Origin: Prado023 sp963706875
GTDB taxonomy: Bacteria > Actinomycetota > Actinomycetes > S36-B12 > CAIYMF01
DNA length: 64,000 nucleotides
Direction of reading: 5' to 3'
Assembly: GCA_963706875.1 (NCBI GenBank)
Contig: CAVPNW010000020.1
Location: 207,568-271,567 of the forward strand
This document shows positions 9,014-16,458 of this stretch, piece by piece. The translations under genes were made by a program, and so were the position numbers. The notes beneath the pieces are model-generated. The model was not told the DNA's origin. It saw nothing but the letters and a program-made list of their open reading frames with translations, and did not search any database. Numbering within the stretch: position 1 is the stretch's first letter; the number at the start of each line of letters is the position of its first letter.

Positions 9014-9930
9014 CGCGATCCTGACACCACGACGTTGGCCAACGGCTGGCCGTGGTCCAGTCGGGTGAGTTGGGCCGCAACCAGCCGCCGGGCCCGGGGC
9101 AGGAAGGCTGACGTGTTGCCGCCCACGTGCGGGCTGATCAGGACGCCGGGGGTCCGCCACAGCGGATGGTCGGCGGGCAGCGGCTCGGGGTCGGTGACGT
9201 CCAGGGCTGCGCGCAGGCGCCCGGAAGCGCACTCGGCGAGCAGGGCGTCGGTGTCGACGACCGGCCCTCGGGAGACGTTGACAAGCATGGCCCCGTCACG
9301 CATCCGGGCCAGGAACGCGGCATCGGCCATCCCACGGGTGTCGGGTGTCAGGGGCACGATCAGGATCACGACGTCGGCGTGCGGCAGCAGGCCAGGCAGC
9401 TCGTCGATCGAGCGGACGTCGATCCCATCCACCGTGCGCGCGGTGCGGGCCACCGCGCTCACCTGGCACTCGAAGCCGTCGAGACGGCGAGCGATGGCCC
9501 GGCCGATCGACCCGAACCCGACGATCAGCACGCGCTTGTCGGCCAGGGCCTCGTGGCGGTCGTACAGCCAGCGGCCCTCAGCCATTGCTCGGGCGAAGTC
9601 GTCGAGGTGGCGCAGGCTGGCCAGGGTGAGGCCGACGGCCAGCTCGGCGGTCGAGGCATCGTGGACGCCGGCCGCGTTGCACAGGATCACACCCTCCGGC
9701 AGGGCGGCCAGCACGTTGTCGACACCCGCGGTCAGGGTCTGCACCACCCGCAGGTTCGGCATCCGGGCCATCATGGCAAGGTCCGTCGCCGTGGCCGTGT
9801 ACGGCGGGACGAACACCATGACGTCGCCGATCTCGGCCGGGTCGGCGTCGCCCGAGTCCCAGGTCAGGCAGCCACGAGCCAGCGCCTCGGGCATGCCCTC
9901 GAGGATGTATCCGGGGAGCAGCGTCGTCAC
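8983..9930 (-). CDS. D-isomer-specific 2-hydroxyacid dehydrogenase family protein
   Basis: 315 residues, normal for the family, which reduces 2-oxoacids or oxidises D-2-hydroxyacids with NAD(P). Visible hallmarks are the Rossmann motif GFGSIG and the catalytic Arg in VNVSRGPVVD. The catalytic Glu lies in DVTDPEPLP and the His in SPHVGG. The substrate cannot be read from the sequence. It is the last gene of a minus-strand operon: its ATG overlaps the stop of the upstream S51-like gene by 4 bases, and its 3' end overlaps paralog C of the lipoprotein cluster by 31 bases. Confidence 0.92.
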   Translation of the reverse strand: MTTLLPGYILEGMPEALARGCLTWDSGDADPAEIGDVMVFVPPYTATATDLAMMARMPNLRVVQTLTAGVDNVLAALPEGVILCNAAGVHDASTAELAVGLTLASLRHLDDFARAMAEGRWLYDRHEALADKRVLIVGFGSIGRAIARRLDGFECQVSAVARTARTVDGIDVRSIDELPGLLPHADVVILIVPLTPDTRGMADAAFLARMRDGAMLVNVSRGPVVDTDALLAECASGRLRAALDVTDPEPLPADHPLWRTPGVLISPHVGGNTSAFLPRARRLVAAQLTRLDHGQPLANVVVSGSRQPSGAGGET

Positions 9931-10670
9931 GTGCCCAGCATCCCGGCAGCCTCGGACCCTGGCGTGACGATCGTCGAGCCGGCGCGATGCTCAACCCGCG
10001 AGCCGTGGCCGAGGGTCCACACGGACTGTCTGCCCATGACGGTCCACTCGTCAGGGCCGCCGACCAGGGCGGTGTCCTCGTCGATGCCCAGCACGGTCAC
10101 CCCCTCGGGGGCGTGCAGGAGGACCCGGGTCAGCAGGTCCGGGGCCCAGCCGAGCATCTTGTCGAAGTGCGGGATGACCCGCAGGTGCGGCAGGAGGCCG
10201 AGGCCCCGTTCAGCGGGCCGGTGCCGGGCCCTGACATGGGGCACCCAACTTGTCATGGCCATCGCCCCTGCGCTGCATCCCGCGAGGGCAGCACCGCCGC
10301 GCCACGCAGCCAGGATCTCGCTCCAGAGCGCGGTGTCGCGCAGCGCCTCAGCCAGGTGCCCCGGGTTCCCGCCGGACATGTAGACCAGGCCGGCCCCTCG
10401 CACCTGCTCGGCGATCGCCGGATCGTCGGCCTCTGCGCGGCCGTGCACGACGAGCGGGACCGCCTCGACGCCCAATCGCTCGGCCTGCTCAGCCCCCAAT
10501 CGGGTCCACTTGGCCAGGACAGCCGGCCCCTCGGGGGCGGCGGCGGTGGGGATCTGCACGTACTTCGGCGGGCGACCCTCGATCAGGTGCCGCTCGATCT
10601 CGAGCATGACCGGCAGGTACTCCCCCGACCCCACCAGGGCGATGGGCCCCGGAGTCACATCCACTGCCAT
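9927..10670 (-). CDS. Peptidase S51 / class I glutamine amidotransferase-like protein
   Basis: 247 residues. It has the fold signature of the dipeptidase E / cyanophycinase (S51) group: IALVGSGEYLP at the N-terminus, VYMSGGNPGHL, and the nucleophile-elbow serine in GCSAGAMAM. IPHFDKM and GIDEDTALV follow. A peptidase or amidohydrolase on small peptides is the family expectation, but no substrate can be assigned. It overlaps both neighbours (16 bases upstream, 4 downstream), so translational coupling with the second S51-like protein and the hydroxyacid dehydrogenase is likely. True cyanophycinases are usually longer and lie next to cyanophycin synthetase, which is absent here. Confidence 0.82.
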   Translation of the reverse strand: MAVDVTPGPIALVGSGEYLPVMLEIERHLIEGRPPKYVQIPTAAAPEGPAVLAKWTRLGAEQAERLGVEAVPLVVHGRAEADDPAIAEQVRGAGLVYMSGGNPGHLAEALRDTALWSEILAAWRGGAALAGCSAGAMAMTSWVPHVRARHRPAERGLGLLPHLRVIPHFDKMLGWAPDLLTRVLLHAPEGVTVLGIDEDTALVGGPDEWTVMGRQSVWTLGHGSRVEHRAGSTIVTPGSEAAGMLGT

Positions 10671-11935
10671 GTCGACCCCTCGCGGCTGTCGCGCACCTCC
10701 ACGCCCACGTCAGCCAGGACGTCACGCAGGCGGTCACTGGCCGCCCAGTCGCCCGCTGCGCGGCTGTCCGCACGCAGGTCCACCAACGCCTGGACCGCCC
10801 TGCCCGCGAGTTCCCGGTCGTGCGTTGCCGACGCGGCCTCCGCCTGGTGGACAAGTGCCACCACGGCGGCGCGCTCGTCGGTTGCGGCGGCCGGGAGGGC
10901 GGCGAGGATCGTGCGGGCGAGATCCTCGGTGGGGGTCGCGGCGGGTGGGGCGGGGGCGGGGGCTGCAGGGGTGGGGGCGGCTGGGAGTTCCGCACGCGGG
11001 TCCAGATCTGCCGCCTGAACCCCGAGGGGGCCGTTCGCACCCGGCTGTTCGGATGCTCCGACGATCCCGGCCGCACCAGCCCCAGCGCCCCTCGCGGCGC
11101 GCGACCCCTCGCCTGCCTGGACCACGGCTGCCGCCGCCCCGAGGGCGACGATCCGGTCCTCGAGCTCGGCGATCGTCAGCCGCGAGCCGTTCGGCACGAC
11201 GTCCTCGACCCCGGCCACCCTCAGGGTCACAGCACTGCGTCCAGCCACCCACGCGGTCCCCGCGTCGAGGTCCAGGACAAGTGCGGTGTGCTCATCGACC
11301 CCGAGGATGAACCCGTCGCGCAGATCGGGCTCGATCTGCGCGAGCCGTCGACCGCCGACGTAGCAGAAGCGCGTGTCGTGCGTGCCGCCCTCGCGGTTGT
11401 CGTAGTGCGGGATGACCGCGCACTGCCACCCCAGCACCCTGCTCATCAGCCCGATGCCCGGCTCCCAGCGGGGGTCCTCACCGACCTTGTAGATCTCGTA
11501 CACAGGCAGCGCCCAGTCGCCGAGGGTTACCACGGCCGCCGAGGCGAACACCAGCGCCCCCGACCGACCGGGCGCGACCACGCCAGCCAGGGCCTCGGGG
11601 ACCCCCGTGGCCTCCCAGCACCGCCGGGCGTAGCTCGGCGAACCGGGTCCGGCGAAGACCCAGTCGGCGGCCCGGATGTCGGCCAGGGCACGCTCGACCG
11701 TCAGGGCATCGGCCGACGCGGGCAGGGTGATCGCCTGCAGAGGATGGCCCAGCGACTCGGTGAAGTACTGATTGATCTTCTCGACCAGCTCGTCTGCGTT
11801 CTCCTGGAAGGCGAACGGGCTGTCCATGAGCCGCGCGTCGGTCGGATCCGGCAGGCCGGCGAAGACCTCCCGATGAACGCCGAGCATCCCGGTGGTCGTC
11901 TCGCCCGAACCCATGATCACCAGTCGTCGCGACAC
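10655..11935 (-). CDS. S51-like protein with cysteinyl-tRNA-synthetase-like C-terminal tail
   Basis: 426 residues in three parts. Residues 1 to about 260 resemble the neighbouring S51-like protein: VIMGSGETTTGM, VFAGPGSPSYA, IPHYDN, and a GVDEHTALV matching GIDEDTALV. The elbow serine sits in FASAAVV rather than a classical GxSAG, so catalysis is doubtful. A linker of about 70 residues is rich in Ala, Pro and Gly. The final 80 residues (AVQALVDLRADSRAA, then DWAASDRLRDVL and VEVRDSREGSTW) closely resemble the extreme C-terminal region of cysteinyl-tRNA synthetase. It is first in a three-gene operon and overlaps the next gene by 16 bases. The role of the tail is unknown. Confidence 0.78.
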   Translation of the reverse strand: MSRRLVIMGSGETTTGMLGVHREVFAGLPDPTDARLMDSPFAFQENADELVEKINQYFTESLGHPLQAITLPASADALTVERALADIRAADWVFAGPGSPSYARRCWEATGVPEALAGVVAPGRSGALVFASAAVVTLGDWALPVYEIYKVGEDPRWEPGIGLMSRVLGWQCAVIPHYDNREGGTHDTRFCYVGGRRLAQIEPDLRDGFILGVDEHTALVLDLDAGTAWVAGRSAVTLRVAGVEDVVPNGSRLTIAELEDRIVALGAAAAVVQAGEGSRAARGAGAGAAGIVGASEQPGANGPLGVQAADLDPRAELPAAPTPAAPAPAPPAATPTEDLARTILAALPAAATDERAAVVALVHQAEAASATHDRELAGRAVQALVDLRADSRAAGDWAASDRLRDVLADVGVEVRDSREGSTWQWM

Positions 11936-11988
11936 CCGGGAAGCCTAGCCCGCAGGATCGATACCCGCCTGCACGATGCAGGCCGCGA

Positions 11989-12047
11989 GGTCCGGGGGCC
12001 GCTGTCCAGGTCGGCAGCCGCTGGTCAGGTCTGGGCGCCGCTGTCCA
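11989..12047. repeat. Three tandem 19-20 bp units upstream of bioY
   Basis: Units of the form GGTC-(5-6 variable bases)-GCCGCTGKYCA follow one another without spacer at 11989-12008, 12009-12027 and 12028-12047. They lie in the intergenic region between the divergent S51-like gene and bioY, 140-200 bases upstream of bioY. They could be operator copies or simple expansion. Confidence 0.5.
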
Positions 12048-12185
12048 GGGGAGGTGCCCTCGACGAACGCGCCACACCCGTCATCTTCGGGCCGGGGTCC
12101 CCGACATCCCACGGGTCGGTCCCGATAGGCTCGGGCCGTCCCAGCCGACGGGCAGTCGTCGGTGCGTTCGATCAGGAGAGTGCCC

Positions 12186-12779
12186 ATGTCCCTCGCCACC
12201 CCCGCCCCTGGGGTAATCGCCGATGTCTTCGGGCGCAGCGCCGTCCGCAACGCGATCCTCGTCGTCGCCGGAGCCGCCTTCGTCGGGCTGGCCGCTCAGA
12301 TTGCCATCCCTCTGCCGTTCACACCGGTCCCGCTGACGGGCCAGACCTTCGCCGTCCTGCTGACAGCTGCGTCCCTGGGCATGTGGCGCGGCATCGCCTC
12401 GATGAGCCTCTACGCGGTCGCGGGCCTCGCTGGGGTGCCGTGGTTCGCTGAGGGGTCGAGCGCCTTCAAGGCCGGGGCCCTCACCGTCAGCTTCGGCTAC
12501 GTGCTGGGCTTCATCGCAGCGGCGGCGCTCGTGGGCTGGCTCGCCGAGCGCGGCGCCACCCGCACCGCCCCGCGAACCGCTGGCCTGATGGTGCTGGGCA
12601 ACGTCGTCATCTACGCCATCGGCGCCACCTGGCTGGCCGCCGCGATCGGTGTGTCCCTGTCCAAGGCCATCTCGCTGGGCGTGACCCCGTTCCTGGTCGG
12701 CGACCTGCTCAAGGTGGCCCTCGCCGCCGGGCTGTTCCCGCTGGCCTGGCGCGCGGTGGAGAAGTTCACCGCGGAGTAG
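12186..12779 (+). CDS. bioY: Biotin transporter BioY
   Basis: 197-residue integral membrane S component of an ECF-type or stand-alone biotin uptake system. The family signature IPLPFTPVPLTGQTFAVLLTAA is obvious, followed by LGMWRGIASMSLYAVAGLAGVPWF and about five further hydrophobic segments. The start at 12186 is preceded by AGGAG (12174-12178) with 7-base spacing. An in-frame ATG at 12162 lacks this and is less likely. No bioM or bioN lies nearby, so it may act alone or with a shared energising module. It ends just before a strong bidirectional terminator. Confidence 0.95.
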   Translation: MSLATPAPGVIADVFGRSAVRNAILVVAGAAFVGLAAQIAIPLPFTPVPLTGQTFAVLLTAASLGMWRGIASMSLYAVAGLAGVPWFAEGSSAFKAGALTVSFGYVLGFIAAAALVGWLAERGATRTAPRTAGLMVLGNVVIYAIGATWLAAAIGVSLSKAISLGVTPFLVGDLLKVALAAGLFPLAWRAVEKFTAE

Positions 12780-12794
12780 TCCCCCGAGTCATCA

Positions 12795-12829
12795 CGAAGC
12801 GCCCTGGTCCCCTCGGCCGGGGCGCTTCG
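12795..12829. terminator. Bidirectional terminator between bioY and gatB
   Basis: CGAAGCGCCC at 12795-12804 pairs perfectly with GGGCGCTTCG at 12820-12829 (10 bp, 15-base loop). It lies between the converging bioY and gatB genes. No long T-tract is present on either side. Confidence 0.7.
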
Positions 12830-12848
12830 CTGCGACGGCAGAGTTGGT

Positions 12849-12887
12849 GTGCACGGAAACGACAATCCGATGGTCGATTCCGTGCAC
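12849..12887. repeat. Perfect 10-bp inverted repeat downstream of gatB
   Basis: GTGCACGGAA at 12849-12858 and TTCCGTGCAC at 12878-12887. A further CGAC/GTCG pair lies inside after one A-A mismatch, making a 14-bp stem with one mismatch. It lies 16 bases beyond the gatB stop and may be a second terminator or a REP-like element. Confidence 0.55.
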
Positions 12888-12902
12888 AGCAACGCCGGGG
12901 CG

Positions 12903-14426
12903 CTACTCCTCGATGCCGAGGCGTTGGAAGATCAGCGCGCGCACTCGGCCGGCGTCGGCCTGGCCCCGCGTGGACTTCATGACGGCACCCACGATCGCGC
13001 CCGCTGCCTGGACCTTCCCGCTTCGAATCTTGTCCGCGACATCCGGTTGTGCGGCCAGGGCCTCGTCGATGGCGGCCAACAATGGGCCGTCGTCGGAGAC
13101 CACGGCCAGCCCGCGCCCAGCCACGACCTCGGCCGGGGAGCCCTCGCCCGCGAGCACGCCCTCGATCACCTGCCGCGCCAGCTTGTCGTTCACGGTTCCG
13201 GCCACGACCAGCGACTCGAGCTCGGCGACCTGGGCCGGGGTGATCGACAGGTCCGCGAGCTCGACGCCGGAGTCCTTGGCGATCCGGGACAGCTCGCCGG
13301 TCCACCACTTGCGGGCCGAGGCCTGGTCACAGCCGGCGGCGATCGTGGCCTCGACGAGGTCCAGAGCCCCGGCGTTGATCACCGTGGCCATGTCGTGGTC
13401 GGTGATGCCCCACTCGGCTGCGATCCGGGTCCGGCGCACGGCCGGGTTCTCCGGCAGGGTCGCGCGCAGCTGCTCGACCCACTCACGCGACGGCGCGATC
13501 GGGACGAGGTCCGGCTCGGGGAAGTAGCGGTAGTCCTCCGACTCCTCCTTGATGCGCCCCGAGGTGGTCAGCCCGGTGTCCTCGTGCCAGTGCCGGGTCT
13601 CCTGGACGACCTTCCCGCCCTCGGTGAGCAGCGCCGCCTGCCGGCCGATCTCGTAGCGCACCGAGCGCTCGACCGAGCGCAGCGAGTTCACGTTCTTGGT
13701 CTCCGAGCGGGTCCCGAACGGCGCTGACGGGTCGGGGCGCAGGGACAGGTTGACGTCGCAGCGCAGGGATCCCTGCTCCATCCGCACGTCAGAGACGCCT
13801 AGCGCGCGCAGCAGCTCGCGCAGGGCGGCGACGTAGGCCTTCGCGACCTCGGGGGCGTAGCGACCGGCTCCCTCGATCGGCTTGGTGACGATCTCGATCA
13901 GCGGGATGCCAGCGCGGTTGTAGTCGACCAGCGAGTAGTCCGCACCGTGGATGCGCCCCGTGGCCCCACCGACGTGGCTGTTCTTCCCGGTGTCCTCCTC
14001 CATGTGGGCACGCTCGATGCCGACTCGGAAGGTCTGGCGACCCTCGGGGGTCTCGTAGTCGACGTCGAGGTACCCGTCGAAGCAGATCGGCTCGTCGTAC
14101 TGGGAGGTCTGGAAGTTCTTCGGCATGTCCGGGTAGAAGTAGTTCTTGCGCGCGAACCGGCACCACTGCGCGACCTGGCAGTTCAGCGCCAGGCCGATCC
14201 GCATCGCCGACTCGACACCGATGCGGTTCAGTGCCGGAAGCGCCCCCGGCAGGCCCAGGCAGACGGGGCAGACCTGGGTGTTGGGCTCGGCGCCGAACAC
14301 CGTGGAGCAGCCGCAGAACATCTTGGTCGCGGTGTTCAGCTCGACGTGGACCTCCAGGCCCATCACCGGGTCGAAGCGCTCGAGTGCGGTGTCGAAATCC
14401 ATCAACTGTGTCGTCGGCTGGGTCAT
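12903..14426 (-). CDS. gatB: Asp-tRNA(Asn)/Glu-tRNA(Gln) amidotransferase subunit B
   Basis: 507 residues. GatB phosphorylates the Asp or Glu of the mischarged tRNA and carries the tRNA-binding tail, so that GatCAB makes Asn-tRNA or Gln-tRNA. The N-terminal VMGLEVHVELNT is diagnostic, as are the zinc-site cysteines around FCGCSTVFG and VCPVCLGLPGALP. FPEPDLVPIAPS and a C-terminal YqeY-like domain ending RALIFQRLGIEE follow. The chosen ATG (14426) overlaps the gatA stop, which fits the translational coupling seen throughout gatCAB. Last gene of the operon. Confidence 0.97.
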   Translation of the reverse strand: MTQPTTQLMDFDTALERFDPVMGLEVHVELNTATKMFCGCSTVFGAEPNTQVCPVCLGLPGALPALNRIGVESAMRIGLALNCQVAQWCRFARKNYFYPDMPKNFQTSQYDEPICFDGYLDVDYETPEGRQTFRVGIERAHMEEDTGKNSHVGGATGRIHGADYSLVDYNRAGIPLIEIVTKPIEGAGRYAPEVAKAYVAALRELLRALGVSDVRMEQGSLRCDVNLSLRPDPSAPFGTRSETKNVNSLRSVERSVRYEIGRQAALLTEGGKVVQETRHWHEDTGLTTSGRIKEESEDYRYFPEPDLVPIAPSREWVEQLRATLPENPAVRRTRIAAEWGITDHDMATVINAGALDLVEATIAAGCDQASARKWWTGELSRIAKDSGVELADLSITPAQVAELESLVVAGTVNDKLARQVIEGVLAGEGSPAEVVAGRGLAVVSDDGPLLAAIDEALAAQPDVADKIRSGKVQAAGAIVGAVMKSTRGQADAGRVRALIFQRLGIEE

Positions 14427-15934
14427 CTCGCCGGCACCTCCTCGATCAGCAGGCCGCCCCATCGGTCGAACAGCGCCTGCTCCAGCGCGCCGCCCACCCG
14501 GTAGAGCCGGTCATCGGCCATCGCCGGGGCAATGATCTGCAGACCCACCGGCAGGCCGTCCTCGGGAGCCAGCCCGACTGGCAGGCTCATCGCGGCGTTG
14601 CCGGCGAGGTTCACCGGGATGGTCGCGACGTCGTTGAGGTACATCGCCAGCGGGTCGTCGAGCTTCTCGCCGAGCTTGAACGCCGTGGTCGGCGCTGTGG
14701 GTGAGATGAGGACGTCGACCTGTGAGAACGCCGCGGCGAAGTCGCGCTGGATCAGCGTGCGGACCTTCTGCGCCGAGCCGTAGTAGGCGTCGTAGTAACC
14801 GCTGGACAGGGCGTAGGTGCCCAGCATGATCCGGCGCTTGACCTCGGCGCCGAAGCCGGCCTCGCGGGTCAGGCTCATGACCTCCTCGACCGAGCGGGTG
14901 CCGTCGTCGCCGACACGCAGGCCGTAGCGGATCCCGTCGAACTTGGCCAGGTTGCTCGACGCCTCGCTGGGCAGGATCAGGTAGTAGGCGGCCAGCGCGT
15001 AGTCGAAGCTCGGGCAGGAGACCTCGACCACCTCGGCCCCGAGCTTCTCGAGGATGGCCACCGCCTCGGCGAAGCGTTGGCGGACCCCGGCCTGGTAGCC
15101 CTCGCCGCCGAGCTCCTTCACCAGGCCGATGCGCATCCCGGCGACGTCGGCGCGCTTGGCGGCAGCCACGACGTCGGGCACGGGCTGCTGCAGCGAGGTG
15201 GAGTCCATCGGGTCGTAGCCGGCGATGACCTCGTGGAGCAGCGCGGTGTCGAGAACCGTCCGGGCGCAGGGCCCCGCCTGGTCCAGGGAGGAGGCCAGGG
15301 CGACCAGCCCGTAGCGGGAGACCGCGCCGTACGTGGGCTTGACGCCGACCGTGCCGGTGACGGCAGCCGGCTGGCGGATCGAGCCACCGGTGTCGGTGCC
15401 GATGGCCAGCGGCGCCTCGAAGGAGGCCAGGGCGGCGGCGCTGCCCCCACCCGAGCCGCCGGGGATCCGCTCGAGGTCCCACGGGTTGTGGGTCGGGCCG
15501 TACGCGGAGTGCTCGGTGGAGGAGCCCATCGCGAACTCGTCCATGTTGGTCTTGCCGAGGATCACGATCCCCGCCTCGCGCAGGCGGCGGGTGACGGTGG
15601 CGTCGTAGGGCGGGCGCCAGCCCTCGAGGATCCGCGAGCCGCAGGTGGTGGGCACGCCCTTCATCGTCAGGACGTCCTTGAGGGCCAGCGGGACACCGGC
15701 CAGGGGACCGAGCTCCTCTCCGGCGGCGCGGGCGGCGTCGATCGCATCCGCGGCGGCCAGGGCGCCCTCGGAGTCGACGTGCAGGAACGCGTGGATGTCG
15801 CCGTCGACAGCGGCGATCCGATCCAGATGGGCGGTCGCGAGCTCTCGGGCGGAGACGGCGCGGCTGCGCAACAGCTCGGAGTGCTGGGAGGCGGTGAGTC
15901 GGGTGAGGTCGAGATCGTGGGCCATGCCGCTCAC
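14423..15934 (-). CDS. gatA: Asp-tRNA(Asn)/Glu-tRNA(Gln) amidotransferase subunit A
   Basis: 503 residues; the glutaminase subunit of GatCAB, releasing ammonia for tRNA amidation. The amidase-signature Ser-Ser-Lys triad can be read directly: Lys86 in LALKDVL, Ser161 in GGSGGGS and Ser185 in TDTGGSIRQPA. The spacings (75 and 24) equal those of characterised GatA enzymes. Its ATG overlaps the gatC stop by 4 bases and its stop overlaps the gatB start. Confidence 0.97.
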   Translation of the reverse strand: MSGMAHDLDLTRLTASQHSELLRSRAVSARELATAHLDRIAAVDGDIHAFLHVDSEGALAAADAIDAARAAGEELGPLAGVPLALKDVLTMKGVPTTCGSRILEGWRPPYDATVTRRLREAGIVILGKTNMDEFAMGSSTEHSAYGPTHNPWDLERIPGGSGGGSAAALASFEAPLAIGTDTGGSIRQPAAVTGTVGVKPTYGAVSRYGLVALASSLDQAGPCARTVLDTALLHEVIAGYDPMDSTSLQQPVPDVVAAAKRADVAGMRIGLVKELGGEGYQAGVRQRFAEAVAILEKLGAEVVEVSCPSFDYALAAYYLILPSEASSNLAKFDGIRYGLRVGDDGTRSVEEVMSLTREAGFGAEVKRRIMLGTYALSSGYYDAYYGSAQKVRTLIQRDFAAAFSQVDVLISPTAPTTAFKLGEKLDDPLAMYLNDVATIPVNLAGNAAMSLPVGLAPEDGLPVGLQIIAPAMADDRLYRVGGALEQALFDRWGGLLIEEVPAR

Positions 15935-16239
15935 TCCTCGTCCAGGATGCGCGGGACGCGGAAGCGGTCGTCCTCGGATGCGGGTGCCCCGGAGAGGGCC
16001 TCGGCCTGGGTCAGGCTCGGACGCGGGATGTCCTCGCGGAAGACGTTCTCCAGGGGCATCGGGTGCGAGGTGGCGGGCACGTCGGGGGTGGCGACCTCCG
16101 TCACTCGGGCGACCGCGCCGAGGATGTCGGCGAGCTGGGCGCTGTAGTGATCGAGTTCGTCCTCGGTGAGCGACAGCCGGGCCAGGCGACCGAGGTGGGC
16201 CACCTGCTCGCGCGTGATCGCCGATGGGTTCTCAGGCAT
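15931..16239 (-). CDS. gatC: Asp-tRNA(Asn)/Glu-tRNA(Gln) amidotransferase subunit C
   Basis: 102 residues, the small scaffold subunit that wraps the GatA-GatB interface. The N-terminus ITREQVAHLGRLARLSLTEDEL is typical. The C-terminal half contains VFREDIPRPSL and ends DDRFRVPRILDEE, the usual GatC tail. Start chosen at MPENPSAI (16239), because upstream in-frame sequence does not resemble the family. First gene of gatCAB; about 220 bases separate it from ligA upstream. Confidence 0.95.
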   Translation of the reverse strand: MPENPSAITREQVAHLGRLARLSLTEDELDHYSAQLADILGAVARVTEVATPDVPATSHPMPLENVFREDIPRPSLTQAEALSGAPASEDDRFRVPRILDEE

Positions 16240-16458
16240 GGGGCACATCCTAGGTCGGGGGCCCGTGCCGCCCGAAACGCATGCAGGCGGGCCGCCGCCG
16301 GCTCCCCCTGTCGGCAACGACCCGCCTCACGCACGTGGCTCCCCCTCCACGCCCCACGCCTCCCCCGCGGTGCATGCGTACGTTCGCACCGACTCGCGGA
16401 TCCGGCAACCAGTTGTCCACAGGTGGTGGCGCGGCCTGGCAATCCTGCCCCAGCGCCG

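Noticed and set aside
9927..10670. Cyanophycinase as the identity of the S51-like protein
   Set aside because: The fold fits, but no cyanophycin synthetase or isoaspartyl dipeptidase is nearby and the family is broad.
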